The notes under the pieces: model-generated | Told to the model about the DNA's origin: nothing | The model's input: only the letters and a program-made list of their open reading frames with translations | The model's database searches: none | Assembly (NCBI RefSeq): GCF_022317005.1 | Contig: NZ_CP081005.1 | Location: forward strand, 62,001 to 126,000 | DNA length: 64,000 bases | From: Mycobacterium sp. IDR2000157661 | Lineage (GTDB): Bacteria; Actinomycetota; Actinomycetes; Mycobacteriales; Mycobacteriaceae | Reading direction: 5' to 3' | Shown: piece after piece, positions 9,087 through 17,540 of the stretch | Layout of the letters: every line of letters starts with the position of its first letter | How positions within the stretch are numbered: the first letter of the stretch is position 1 | Translations under genes and position numbers: made by a program

Positions 9087-11917
9087 GGCAGGGTGTCCGC
9101 GGCCGGGGACAGAGCTCTGGTGTCGAACGCGGCCACCCGCTGCTGCTGCACCGGGGGCAGCATGTCCACCAGTCCGGCCCGGCCGAACTCATCGATCATG
9201 TAGGCGTAGCCGTGGCCCTCGACCGTGCGCAGATCGAGCACCTCGGGATACTCCTCGGGGTCGATGCCGATGGCCTTGAACTCCGCCCGAGCCTGGTCAC
9301 GTTCGATGGGTTTGAACGGGGTGATGATCCGCGTCGGCAGGTCTTTGGTGGGGATGCCGGCGAAGTGCTCGACATGCTGTGAGATCGCGATCAGCCCGTA
9401 GCGTTCTTTGCGGCCCTGGGTGATCAGCCGCACCGCGTCCTCCTGCCCGACTGGGGAGGAAAAGTAGGTGCGGGCCTCCTCCGCGACGAACCAGCCGAAC
9501 CCTCCCGGCCGCCGGTTGGGCCCGGTGTAGGCCTCGCGGGTGACTGCGGCGATCATTCCGTAAATGGCGAAACCAGCTCTGGCACGCGCACTTTGGCGCC
9601 GGTACTGATGCAGGTCCTCGGTCTGGGCGGTGGTCGGCAGCTCCAGCTCGGAGGTCAGCCACACGACCGCATCCTTTTCCGCGATCGGCGGCACGGGAAG
9701 GGACTCATCGAACATCGCCCGCAGGTAGTCGATGTTGGCCCACATGTCGAGCTTGGCGGTCAACTCGCTGTACTCGCGAGCCTGTTGGCCCCGCAGATCG
9801 TTGAGGTAGCGCACCAGCCCGCCCATGCTTTCGGCCACCCGCTGGTCGGGGCGCAGCAAAAACCTGAACTGGCGGGCGATTTCGCCGTCGGGCTCAACAC
9901 CCATCATCGGCAGCAGGTGATCCAGCGTCCGCTCGACGGCGATCTCGCGACGAAAGATTCGCAGACCGTCCATCGACACATCACCGCGGGTCGGGTTGAT
10001 GTAGACCACCCGATCCCCCAGATGCGCCAGGGCGGGCTCCCATTCCCGATTGGTGCCGGGGTCAACGATCGAGCACTGGCTGTTGCGGGCGATCAGCTCG
10101 GTGACCACTCGCTTGGCGCCCTGCGACTTTCCGCCCCCGGGCGGGCCGAAGAACAGCACCCCGGGCGCACCGCGACGCTGCGCAGCGCCCTCCGGATCCA
10201 GCAGCACTGGACTCGGCCGACGGGTAGCCATGTTGCGGGCGAACAGGATTCCGGTCTCGTTGCCCAACTCGTTGGACACCAGAGGAGAGAACCGCGCCCA
10301 CTCCGTGGTGGTGGTGGGCTGGTCGAACTGACTGCGGGGGCAGCGTTCCTCACTGCCGGGCAGACCGGTCTGCCACAGCCCGATCTGGGCGCCGCCGCCC
10401 CAGCGGCTCAACGTGGTGTCGAGCTCCTCGGCGAAGTGCGTTTGCATCTGCTGGGCGGCATGATCGAGCGCGGCCCGATTGTTGGCGCCCACGGCGACAA
10501 CCGTCGACGCGCAGACCTCGCGCTCCAGCTTGCTGGCCCGCAGTTTGGCGTTGTATTCCTCGCCGGCGGCGTACCGCTCGGCCAGGTCGGTGTTGCTGGC
10601 CCGCACCGACCCTCGCTGGAAGGCCTGGTCATCGAGATTGCGTTGGGCGCGGTCGATGCGGTTGAGCGCCCGTTCAGCCGAGCGGGTGGTGATGTGCTGA
10701 AACCAGTCGACCTCGACGTCGCTGTCGACATCGACGTCGTAGAGCGACAGCAGATACTCCGCACGCGGATACACCAGACCCGCTCGAGGAAGCTGGGCCA
10801 CAGCGAGCATGCTCTGATAGCTCGCTGGTTGACGGTGGCGCCGGATGACCACCACCGCCGCCAGAGACGGCACGATGCGCCGCCACCAAGACCGATGCTG
10901 ACGACGGGCGAGCTGGTCGCCGCAGTCGAACTCGGCGGGCATCAACGCCTCAAAGTCGGTGCGAGTCAACCGATCCGGGCCACCCGGCTCGTGGGGGAAC
11001 GGCTCAGACACCGCCCCCAGCGACCAGCGGCGGCGATACCACCAGTGAATCTGGCGTGGCGTGGCAGGTCGGGCGTTGAACTGTCGCGGGATCTTCGTCA
11101 GCAGCTTGTCGACCATCTCGCGGTAGCCGGCCAGCGACTGCGGATCGTCGGGGTCGCGCCCGGCGACCACCGTCGCCACCTTGGCCAAACCACCCACCCC
11201 GCTGCGGCCTTCCATCCCGGCATCGACCGGGATCCGCAATCCGAAGACCTGCTCGTAGAACGGTTCGATCTGAACGAACTGCTCCCAGTCACGCACCTCC
11301 TGAATCCAGCCCGGATGGCTGTCGTATCCAGCGAGCATGCGCCGCAACAGTTGTCGCGGATTGATGCGCACATTGGCGCCCCACAGCAGCATGCCCGACG
11401 GCAGCTGGCGCACCAGAGGACGATGTCCTCGCGAGACGGCGTCCTTGCGGTCGTAGGACATCATGCCGCCTGGCTGACCATCGACCAGGAACTCCGCATA
11501 CACGCCGCCGGGGGTGAAGATCAGGTTGTCGATCACCTCATCCGGTGGAGACAGCCACGCATCGCGTCGACCGTCGACACCGGCGGTGTGGTGGGTGTGC
11601 ACCAGTCCCTCCAGCATCCACACGATGCGGTAGAGCGGGCTGGGCCGCGACACCGGCATCTGCCGAGCCAGGAAGGTGAGCCCGGCGGTCAGCGCCGCGC
11701 CGAACAGGAAGATCGCGACCGCGTGCCCGGAGTCCAGCCAGTGGCGGGTGGCCCACACCGTCGCCGCCGACCCGAGCAGGAACGTCGCCCCATCCCAGAT
11801 GCGCCACGGCGCGAACCACAGCCGGGTGTTGTCGTCGATGTGCGACAGGTAGATGGGAAAGTCGCGCACATCGGCGTAGACCCGCGCTCGGCGTGGCCTG
11901 TCTGCGTCCTCAGACAC
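9080..11917 (-). CDS. virB4: VirB4-like T4SS ATPase
   Basis: A 945-residue protein. The N-terminus (ARVYADVRDFPIYLSHID, then two hydrophobic helices around residues 40-80) looks like the PrgI/VirB3-type membrane part often fused to Gram-positive VirB4. The Walker A motif GPPGGGKS lies near residue 590. A Walker B-like strand (FGWFVAEEARTYF) is near residue 805, followed by GLIAISQHVEHF, the sensor region of VirB4/TraC ATPases. VirB4 powers pilin handling and substrate transfer at the inner face of the channel. The upstream pilin gene ends 40 bases away and the downstream VirB6-like gene overlaps. The call is firm on domain order and context. Confidence 0.88.
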   Translation of the reverse strand: MSEDADRPRRARVYADVRDFPIYLSHIDDNTRLWFAPWRIWDGATFLLGSAATVWATRHWLDSGHAVAIFLFGAALTAGLTFLARQMPVSRPSPLYRIVWMLEGLVHTHHTAGVDGRRDAWLSPPDEVIDNLIFTPGGVYAEFLVDGQPGGMMSYDRKDAVSRGHRPLVRQLPSGMLLWGANVRINPRQLLRRMLAGYDSHPGWIQEVRDWEQFVQIEPFYEQVFGLRIPVDAGMEGRSGVGGLAKVATVVAGRDPDDPQSLAGYREMVDKLLTKIPRQFNARPATPRQIHWWYRRRWSLGAVSEPFPHEPGGPDRLTRTDFEALMPAEFDCGDQLARRQHRSWWRRIVPSLAAVVVIRRHRQPASYQSMLAVAQLPRAGLVYPRAEYLLSLYDVDVDSDVEVDWFQHITTRSAERALNRIDRAQRNLDDQAFQRGSVRASNTDLAERYAAGEEYNAKLRASKLEREVCASTVVAVGANNRAALDHAAQQMQTHFAEELDTTLSRWGGGAQIGLWQTGLPGSEERCPRSQFDQPTTTTEWARFSPLVSNELGNETGILFARNMATRRPSPVLLDPEGAAQRRGAPGVLFFGPPGGGKSQGAKRVVTELIARNSQCSIVDPGTNREWEPALAHLGDRVVYINPTRGDVSMDGLRIFRREIAVERTLDHLLPMMGVEPDGEIARQFRFLLRPDQRVAESMGGLVRYLNDLRGQQAREYSELTAKLDMWANIDYLRAMFDESLPVPPIAEKDAVVWLTSELELPTTAQTEDLHQYRRQSARARAGFAIYGMIAAVTREAYTGPNRRPGGFGWFVAEEARTYFSSPVGQEDAVRLITQGRKERYGLIAISQHVEHFAGIPTKDLPTRIITPFKPIERDQARAEFKAIGIDPEEYPEVLDLRTVEGHGYAYMIDEFGRAGLVDMLPPVQQQRVAAFDTRALSPAADTLPC

Positions 11918-11957
11918 CGGGGCTCCTCGGGGATTGCTGCGGTCAGCGGCGATCTCG

Positions 11958-12230
11958 TCAGCCGAACTGGCCGGAGGTGATTCCGCCGCCGTGCTTGTCG
12001 ACGGTGCCCTTCAGGCTCACCGCCAGGCCGACACCGCCGAGAATGATGGCCGCGATGGCGATACCGCCGAGCACCTTGCCCGCCGCCGCACCGAACCCGC
12101 GGGCCAGGGAGAACGCTCCCGCCACACCCCCGACACAGATGGCGATGATCGCCAACGGCACCTGCAGGGCCTGCCACAGCGAGGGAATGGCGGTGATGAG
12201 GTCACCGGCCGCCAATGCCGTCTCGGTCAT
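11958..12230 (-). CDS. VirB2-like pilin or small channel subunit
   Basis: A 90-residue protein with its ATG at 12230 and GGAAGGA 8-9 bases upstream, which fixes the start over a longer frame to 12374. It holds two hydrophobic helices, LWQALQVPLAIIAICVGGVA and LGGIAIAAIILGGVGLAVSL, separated by a short basic loop (SLARGFG). That is the layout of VirB2/TrbC pilins and of the small two-helix proteins next to virB4 in actinobacterial conjugation operons. There is no long cleavable leader. It sits between the TcpC-like and VirB4 genes. The alternative is an accessory membrane protein. Confidence 0.65.
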   Translation of the reverse strand: MTETALAAGDLITAIPSLWQALQVPLAIIAICVGGVAGAFSLARGFGAAAGKVLGGIAIAAIILGGVGLAVSLKGTVDKHGGGITSGQFG

Positions 12231-12261
12231 GATGTGTGTTCCTTCCAGTTGTGTGGATGTT

Positions 12262-13212
12262 TCAGTTCGGGGTCTGGGCGCTGCGCCAGTCGGTGTCCAC
12301 CGTGGCCGGCACCAGCGCGTCGTCGGTGGACACCGCCGGAGCGAAATCGATCGCCGCCACCAACCAGCGGCCACCCACCCCGGTCAGCGTCAGCGGATAG
12401 CTCAATTCCGTTGGGGCGTACTGCGAAGTCACCGCCGTGACCGAGGCCAGCACGCGCACCGTCTGCCCGTCGGCCGGTGTCGTCGGCGGCGGTGAGACGG
12501 CGGTGATCGCCGACACCGTGATGCTCTGATAGGCCCCCGGAACGCCCAGCAGCTTCGACTCAGCGGTCACATAGCGCTCCACCTGCCCGTCGCCGGTCAG
12601 GTAGGCGGTCAGGAACCCCGAGGCCACCGAGTAGGCCGGGTCGGATTCACTCAGTGTGGTCGGATAGCTCAGCGGCAAGTCCGCGCCGGCGCCGGGCCCG
12701 CTGATGCGGGCGGGCAGCGACGCCGCCCGCGGACCGTAACGGGACCACAGCACCGGCACCCGGTACAGCGCCCGCTGCGGGCTGGCCGACTCGTAGGGCC
12801 GCTGCGTGACACCGACTACCACCGAGAACACTTCTGCGTCAGCGTCTTTGCCCGCCAGGCCCGCATACGTGACCGCCACCACCGTGGGGGTGTTGATCAC
12901 CACCGCCGGGGTGGACGGAAGCTGCAGGTTGGCGTGGTCGACCGTGACGAACTGGTTCAGGCTGGCCACATCGGACTGGCTGGCCGTCAGCCACACCGAC
13001 ACATAGTCCTGGGCGAAGGCGCTGACCACCGCCGACTTGTTCACCACTTCCCGCGACGGGGTGACCAGATCAGGTGGTGACCCGAACAGGAACTGCCACA
13101 CCAGATTCAGGCCCGCCAGCGCCGCCAGGCCCAGCACCAGCGGCTTGCCCGCGGCGCTCACCGCCTGCTTGGCGCGCTGCAGCCGCCGCTGCCACGTCCT
13201 GCTCATCTGCAT
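12262..13212 (-). CDS. TcpC/VirB8-like conjugal transfer protein
   Basis: A 316-residue protein with a basic cytoplasmic N-terminus, one membrane anchor (PLVLGLAALAGLNLVWQFLF, about residues 24-43) and a long extracytoplasmic part. The pattern FAQDYVSVWLTAS followed by two related alpha/beta halves (SVVVGVTQRPYESAS and YSVASGFLTAYLTGDGQVER) fits TcpC, whose C-terminal region is built from two VirB8/NTF2-like domains. TcpC forms the scaffold linking ATPases to the outer part of Gram-positive conjugation channels. It is directly upstream of the pilin and VirB4 genes. Family assignment rests on topology and on the typical YxxFxxAYL-like helices. Confidence 0.75.
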   Translation of the reverse strand: MQMSRTWQRRLQRAKQAVSAAGKPLVLGLAALAGLNLVWQFLFGSPPDLVTPSREVVNKSAVVSAFAQDYVSVWLTASQSDVASLNQFVTVDHANLQLPSTPAVVINTPTVVAVTYAGLAGKDADAEVFSVVVGVTQRPYESASPQRALYRVPVLWSRYGPRAASLPARISGPGAGADLPLSYPTTLSESDPAYSVASGFLTAYLTGDGQVERYVTAESKLLGVPGAYQSITVSAITAVSPPPTTPADGQTVRVLASVTAVTSQYAPTELSYPLTLTGVGGRWLVAAIDFAPAVSTDDALVPATVDTDWRSAQTPN

Positions 13213-13231
13213 TGCGGGTCGTCCCTTCGAT

Positions 13232-14290
13232 TCACAGCGGCTCGTGGCCGATGATCTTCAACCTCTTGATCGCGAACGCGGCATCGACCGGATCGGACTC
13301 CGGTTGACCGCCCAGCGGGGAACCCGGCAGCGGCGCCAGCGTCAGCGGAGGCGCAGGGAGGTTGACGCCCCCCGGCGTCGGCGTGGGAGGTGTCCCCGGC
13401 TCGGGCTGGGCCGGTGGCCGTGAGGTCTGCCGGATCAAAATCTTGATCTTGGAGGCCAGCACCCGCTTGATCGGCTGCACCGCCTCACCGTGGACGTTCT
13501 TGGTCTCCTGCGTCACCAGCGTTCTGTCGGTGTCGTTGAACAGGTATTGGACAGTGGTCACCACCCGGTACTGCTCCCACTGCGACGCCCCGCTGGCGTC
13601 CTTGCCGACCCATCCGGGGGTGAGCGAGATCGCGGTGATCATGTAGGTCTTCGACAGATCGATCTCGATCACCTGACCGTCGGCGCCGCCGCGCACGCAC
13701 ACGAACGCGCTGTGCGGATCGGACCCGGCCATCGTCTGCGCCGACGTGGATCCCGCCGCGCACGATCCCGCCGCGTCGGCGCTGTAGAGCAGCGGACGAT
13801 CCGTCGACTCGGCGGCCACCGGCTTCGGTGTCGCGGTGCGCGGCGGCGGCGCGGCACCCGGGTCGGTGACCGAGGCGGCGGTCGGCCGGTCGGGTTTCTC
13901 GGAGCCATAGACGGCCACCGCGCCGACGATCGCCACCAGGACCGCGACCAACCCGGCAGCGGCGAAGCCCATCGCGACCTTGCCGTCGAACCGGCGTGGA
14001 CGCTGCGGTTCGTCGGGCTCGTCGCTGTCGAGCGGAACGTCTACCAGGTCGCGCGGTGGGCCCTGCTGCCCATCCTCGTCGGGATCGGCGTAATCATCGA
14101 AAGGCTCACCGTCGCTGCCGTATTCGTCGTCCTCGTCGCCGTACTCATCGTCGTACTGCTCGGCGTCGGCGGCCTCGTAGTCGGCCTGAGCGCCCTCGGG
14201 CAAGTCGAATGCGGGCGCATCCGGGTACAGGCTGGCGGGGTCCTCGCTAGCCGCCAGCTGCTGAGTCCACTGCTCGTTGGTCAACGTCAT
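13232..14290 (-). CDS. T4SS-associated membrane protein with discoidin-like domain
   Basis: A 352-residue protein; the ATG at 14290 overlaps the TGA of the upstream small gene (ATGA), which excludes the much longer frame to 14881. The first 95 residues are extremely acidic (QYDDEYGDEDDEYGSDGE). One membrane helix follows (VAMGFAAAGLVAVLVAIVGA), then a Pro/Thr-rich linker. The outer domain reads SKTYMITAISLTPGWVG, then a VVTTVQYLFND strand, then VNVHGE-like and RVLASKIKILIRQT; this resembles a galactose-binding/discoidin (F5/8C-like) fold, which often binds glycans. The C-terminus is Pro-rich. The position between TcpC and the small membrane protein suggests an envelope-docking part of the T4SS. 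Function is inferred. Confidence 0.65.
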   Translation of the reverse strand: MTLTNEQWTQQLAASEDPASLYPDAPAFDLPEGAQADYEAADAEQYDDEYGDEDDEYGSDGEPFDDYADPDEDGQQGPPRDLVDVPLDSDEPDEPQRPRRFDGKVAMGFAAAGLVAVLVAIVGAVAVYGSEKPDRPTAASVTDPGAAPPPRTATPKPVAAESTDRPLLYSADAAGSCAAGSTSAQTMAGSDPHSAFVCVRGGADGQVIEIDLSKTYMITAISLTPGWVGKDASGASQWEQYRVVTTVQYLFNDTDRTLVTQETKNVHGEAVQPIKRVLASKIKILIRQTSRPPAQPEPGTPPTPTPGGVNLPAPPLTLAPLPGSPLGGQPESDPVDAAFAIKRLKIIGHEPL

Positions 14291-14679
14291 GACTGGCCTC
14301 CGTGAGGGTTGACGCGGTGATGCAGGCTCGCCGCACCGGGGGAACTGATCCGTCGGCGCTGTCGGGGACCGGCCAACCAGCTCCGTCGGCGACCCGCGGT
14401 GTCGGCGGGGACCGTCGGCGGCCCCACCAGCGTCGACGGCCACAGCGCCGAACCTCCGACAGCGCGGAACCCGGCCGCTGTCGACGTGTTCACCAATGAC
14501 TGACCTGGGTGGGCACCTCCGCGCCCCGGGACCGGAACGCCCGCACCGCCGTGGCGGCGCCGAATCCTGCCCACTAATGCGTGAATTGCGCTGATTACAA
14601 ACACAAAAGTGGCAGCGGCCAGCGTTGCCCCCGTCAAGAGGGAGACATTTGCCAGTCCCAGAGCTACGCTGTCCAACAT
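14287..14679 (-). CDS. Small membrane protein at head of T4SS operon
   Basis: A 130-residue protein starting at ATG 14679 (MLDSVALGLANVSLL). An in-frame GTG at 14718 falls inside the repeated 15-bp promoter element and was not chosen. One strong membrane helix (LLTGATLAAATFVFVISAIH) is followed by a basic stretch (GRIRRRHGG) and a Pro/Ser/Arg-rich tail. The gene ends in a 4-base overlap with the next gene. No clear ribosome-binding site precedes it, so it may be read from a leaderless or nearly leaderless transcript, as is common in mycobacteria. It may be a small assembly factor of the T4SS. Confidence 0.5.
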   Translation of the reverse strand: MLDSVALGLANVSLLTGATLAAATFVFVISAIHALVGRIRRRHGGAGVPVPGRGGAHPGQSLVNTSTAAGFRAVGGSALWPSTLVGPPTVPADTAGRRRSWLAGPRQRRRISSPGAASLHHRVNPHGGQS

Positions 14680-14710
14680 GTTTTTTATGGTGACAGACGA
14701 GACATAGAAA

Positions 14711-14725
14711 GACAACACGTAAACA
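14711..14725. promoter_or_regulatory. Copy 1 of the 15-bp GACANTNCGTGAACA element
   Basis: Reads GACAACACGTAAACA. It lies between two divergent units, the - strand T4SS genes (from 14679) and the + strand membrane gene (from 14727). It shares a core with four other intergenic sites in the window (17512, 25554, 39062, 45208). It is probably an operator or part of a promoter. Confidence 0.5.
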
Positions 14726-14726
14726 A

Positions 14727-15548
14727 ATGTTGTTCAAGCCGAGTGTGGACCGATACGACGAGTTGCGCCGCGAGTGGATCGCCGAGCACTCCGGAATCTT
14801 CACGATGCAGATACGCCGGGCCGAACTGCTGAACCGGCGCATCCGCCGACGCCACCGCGAGACCGCCGGCGCCCGCCCCAACCCCTACGACGACCACGCC
14901 ACCCACCCGTTGCTGAGCCGGGGCGCCAAGACGCTTGAAGCCAAGCTCGAGCTGGCCATCGTGATCGTCGTCGCCCTCGCGGCACCACTGGGTTGGCCCG
15001 CGGGCCGGTTCATCTACCAGCGCATCGAGACGTTGATCCCCGACCGGTTGCGCTCCTACCCCATCCCGGCGCTGCTGATTGCCGCAGCGGTGCTCGGTGC
15101 GGTGACGACCCTGCTGTATGACCCCGGCCGGGGACTCACGAGCGCGGTCCTGGCGCCCTGGCTGATGGCGCAGCTTCCGGCCGCCGCCCTGACCGCAGCT
15201 GTCTACGGCATCCTCAACGGCTGGCTGGCCATCGACGGCTCCACCGCGTGGTGGCCACTGACCCCCCCAGCGCCGTCGGTGGAGCTACCGGCCACGCTGC
15301 TGCCCGACGACCTGACCGCACCCTCACTGTTCGAGACCGGCCCCGTGGCCGACCCCATCGACCGCACCCCACCCGGCGCCGGATCGGTGCGTTCGCTGCC
15401 GCGATCCTCGCGGCTGCTCACCACTGCGCTGGTGGTCAATGTGGCGGGCATCATCTGGACCCTGGCAGCCGTCGGTGTCGGCGTGAAAACCGCTGTCGTG
15501 GAATCGCTGACGCCATCGAGCACCATCGGCGCCACCCACTCGGGCTGA
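14727..15548 (+). CDS. Membrane protein encoded inside the T4SS block
   Basis: A 273-residue protein on the opposite strand to its neighbours. The cytoplasmic N-terminus is highly charged (IRRAELLNRRIRRRHRETAG). Membrane helices follow at AIVIVVALAAPLGWPAGRFI, IPALLIAAAVLGAVTTLLY, an APWLMAQLPAAALTAAVYGI segment, and a last one near the C-terminus (LLTTALVVNVAGIIWTLAAV). Between the third and fourth helices is a Pro-rich loop. The ATG follows the shared promoter element by one base, so the transcript may be leaderless. It converges with the coupling-protein gene ending at 15620. The family is not recognised; by position it is a likely T4SS accessory. Confidence 0.65.
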   Translation: MLFKPSVDRYDELRREWIAEHSGIFTMQIRRAELLNRRIRRRHRETAGARPNPYDDHATHPLLSRGAKTLEAKLELAIVIVVALAAPLGWPAGRFIYQRIETLIPDRLRSYPIPALLIAAAVLGAVTTLLYDPGRGLTSAVLAPWLMAQLPAAALTAAVYGILNGWLAIDGSTAWWPLTPPAPSVELPATLLPDDLTAPSLFETGPVADPIDRTPPGAGSVRSLPRSSRLLTTALVVNVAGIIWTLAAVGVGVKTAVVESLTPSSTIGATHSG

Positions 15549-15619
15549 GCCCTCACCCACTGCGGGTGCCGGTCGTCACCGTTTGTCGGCGGTCGACTCG
15601 GGTTGTCGCTGAACGGAAC

Positions 15620-17077
15620 TCACAGCTCGCTGTCGTAGCGGGTGTCCGACCACAGCCGCCGCACCAGTCCCGCCGCACGCGAATACTGTTTGGCGCCAGG
15701 ACGTTCCTGCTCACTGGTGCGTGCCAGGATTTCCCTGATCGCCATGTCGTAGCGATGCAGGAACTCCGACCAGTCCGGAATCTCCACGCACGTGCCCACG
15801 CCACCGCGCACCAGCAGGCGGGCGTGCTCGCGATCGGGGGGCAGCAGCTCCTGCCAGCGCAGCGTCGCCCCCAGGTCGCTGCTGAGGTTCTTGTGGGCGT
15901 CGGCCTGCGCGAAGCCCTGACTGCGCCGGTTGGTCAGACCCGACCAGTTCTCGGCGGCCGTCAACAGCTCCTCCTCACGGGCACCGAACATGATGACCGC
16001 GGCCCCGAAGATGTCGCGTAACTCGTTGGCATAGGTCTGCCCGTACACGGTGTCCAGAGATGAGGACGCCTGCACCGCGGCCATGAAGTTGATCCCCAGG
16101 CCACGACCCTCCCCGACGATCCTGCGCAGCGAGGGAATCGGAGCGGTGTTCGGTAACTCGTCGACGATCATCAACAGCCGGTGCATCGGCTCGCGCGCCG
16201 AGGTCTTCTCCCGCCACCGCCGCACCAGCGAATCCAGCAGGGTGACCGCCGAGCCGGCCACCGTGCCGTCGGCGGGGGCCAGCACATACAGCGTGGCCTG
16301 CGGATCATCGAGAAAATCCGGGGTGAACGGCTGCGCGCCCGGGCGCTGCACCAGTGAGGTCCGCAGCCACGGCGTGATCGCCTTACGCATGGTGATGGCC
16401 ACCGAATCCCGTTGCCGGGGGTCCATTTCCATGATCCGCAGCATGCCCATCGACAGGGTGGGGTACTGATGGCAGATCGCGGCGGCCTGCGCCCAGCCCG
16501 GTTCGCTGGTGTTCTTCGGGTCAATGTTGTCCACCCCGGTCAGCACCCAGTCCATGCCCTTGCGGTTGCCCTGCGGGCTGGCCGCGAACAGAAACGCCGC
16601 CAGCGGACCGGCCGCCTGCGACTCCCACACCCCGCCGTCGGAGACCTGATCGGCGCCGGAGCCCAGGCCCACGGTGGCCATCTGCATGATCGTCTCGGCC
16701 ACCGTCAACGCCTCGTAGGGGCTGTCGATGGTCACCGTCGGGTCATAGACGTTGGCCACAATGCCGTCGGGATACACCGGGGAACTCAGCGGCCGCAGAT
16801 CCAGCAGTGCCCGCGGTCCCCACCGGCGCTGCATCACGTTCTGCATCAGATCGTCCTTGGACGACACCACCACCGCCGGTCCGCCCCACAGCACCGCCGC
16901 CGGCGCCAGGATGCGCCGCGACTTACCGGTGTCCGACGGGGCCGACACCAAAACCATTGGGGCACTGCGTGGCACGAACAACTGCTCCTGCTTGCCGACC
17001 ATCCGGCGGCCGAAGCCGCAGTAGGTGGTGGGCGTGGGGGTGAACGTGGAAGCCTCACGCACCGCAGGGCTAGCCAC
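15620..17077 (-). CDS. virD4: VirD4-like T4SS coupling protein
   Basis: A 485-residue protein from GTG 17077, which overlaps the end of the upstream small gene by 8 bases. A Walker A-type loop, SAPSDTGKSR, is near residue 45 and is followed by WGGPAVVVSSKDDL, as in VirD4/TraG. The Walker B region LLMIVDELPNTAPIPSLRR is near residue 300, followed by GLGINFMAAVQASSSLDTVYG, the typical coupling-protein sensor stretch. No N-terminal membrane helices are visible, unlike classical VirD4, so it may be a soluble type that docks through another membrane protein. It brings the relaxase-DNA substrate to the channel. The gene ends opposite the convergent gene at 14727-15548. Confidence 0.85.
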   Translation of the reverse strand: MASPAVREASTFTPTPTTYCGFGRRMVGKQEQLFVPRSAPMVLVSAPSDTGKSRRILAPAAVLWGGPAVVVSSKDDLMQNVMQRRWGPRALLDLRPLSSPVYPDGIVANVYDPTVTIDSPYEALTVAETIMQMATVGLGSGADQVSDGGVWESQAAGPLAAFLFAASPQGNRKGMDWVLTGVDNIDPKNTSEPGWAQAAAICHQYPTLSMGMLRIMEMDPRQRDSVAITMRKAITPWLRTSLVQRPGAQPFTPDFLDDPQATLYVLAPADGTVAGSAVTLLDSLVRRWREKTSAREPMHRLLMIVDELPNTAPIPSLRRIVGEGRGLGINFMAAVQASSSLDTVYGQTYANELRDIFGAAVIMFGAREEELLTAAENWSGLTNRRSQGFAQADAHKNLSSDLGATLRWQELLPPDREHARLLVRGGVGTCVEIPDWSEFLHRYDMAIREILARTSEQERPGAKQYSRAAGLVRRLWSDTRYDSEL

Positions 17078-17480
17078 AGCGCCGCCCCTCCGCCGGCCCG
17101 TCGGTGTCGACCGCGGTGCGAACCGCCGCCACGACCGCATCACGATGACCGGCGTCGCAGGTCAGTGTGCGCACGACCGAGCGGCCAAGGACCCCTGCTG
17201 ACGCCGCACACCGCAGCGCCGCCTGCGCCCAGCCCGGGCGCTGCACGTCCTCGGGGTCGTCGTTGTCCAGCGCCGCCCGCACCCATGCGATCCCCCGCCC
17301 ATTGCCCAGTGGAGACGCCGCGAACAGCAGCGCGGCCAGCGGACGGACCGCCTGCACTTGCCAGTAATCAGCGGGCCGGTCACGGCCCAGGCCGGGCCGG
17401 CCCACCCCGAGCAGGACTTCCGCCGCGACGATCGCCGCGTATGCACTGTCCACATCGACGGTCGGGTCACCGGAACACAT
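17070..17480 (-). CDS. Short VirD4 paralogue lacking ATPase motifs
   Basis: A 136-residue protein (start ATG 17480; a TTG at 17516 lies inside a promoter element). It aligns by eye with the central part of the VirD4-like protein downstream: AEVLLGVG against AETIMQMA, then AVRPLAALLFAASPLGNGRG against AAGPLAAFLFAASPQGNRKG, then QRPGWAQAALRCAAS against SEPGWAQAAAICHQY. It contains neither Walker A nor Walker B. It overlaps the full coupling gene by 8 bases, so the two are probably co-translated. It could be the all-alpha domain kept as a separate adaptor, or a remnant of a duplicated virD4. Confidence 0.6.
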   Translation of the reverse strand: MCSGDPTVDVDSAYAAIVAAEVLLGVGRPGLGRDRPADYWQVQAVRPLAALLFAASPLGNGRGIAWVRAALDNDDPEDVQRPGWAQAALRCAASAGVLGRSVVRTLTCDAGHRDAVVAAVRTAVDTDGPAEGRRCG

Positions 17481-17511
17481 GCCCGAATCCTGGCAGACCA
17501 ATACAGCGCCA

Positions 17512-17526
17512 GTCAATACGTGAACA
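17512..17526. promoter_or_regulatory. Copy 2 of the 15-bp element, upstream of the virD4 unit
   Basis: Reads GTCAATACGTGAACA, 12 of 15 or better against the consensus. It lies between the end of eccA (17541) and the - strand gene starting at 17480, about 32 bases before that ATG. This suits a promoter or operator for the coupling-protein genes. Confidence 0.55.
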
Positions 17527-17540
17527 CTGACAGAACACCG

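Noticed and set aside
13232..14881. Long frame for the discoidin-like protein reaching into the divergent gene
   Set aside because: The ATG at 14290 overlaps the stop of the upstream gene, and the extension is antisense to the 14727 gene.
15554..15568. CACCC...GGGTG hairpin between convergent genes
   Set aside because: Only a 5-bp stem and no U-rich tail; too weak to call a terminator.
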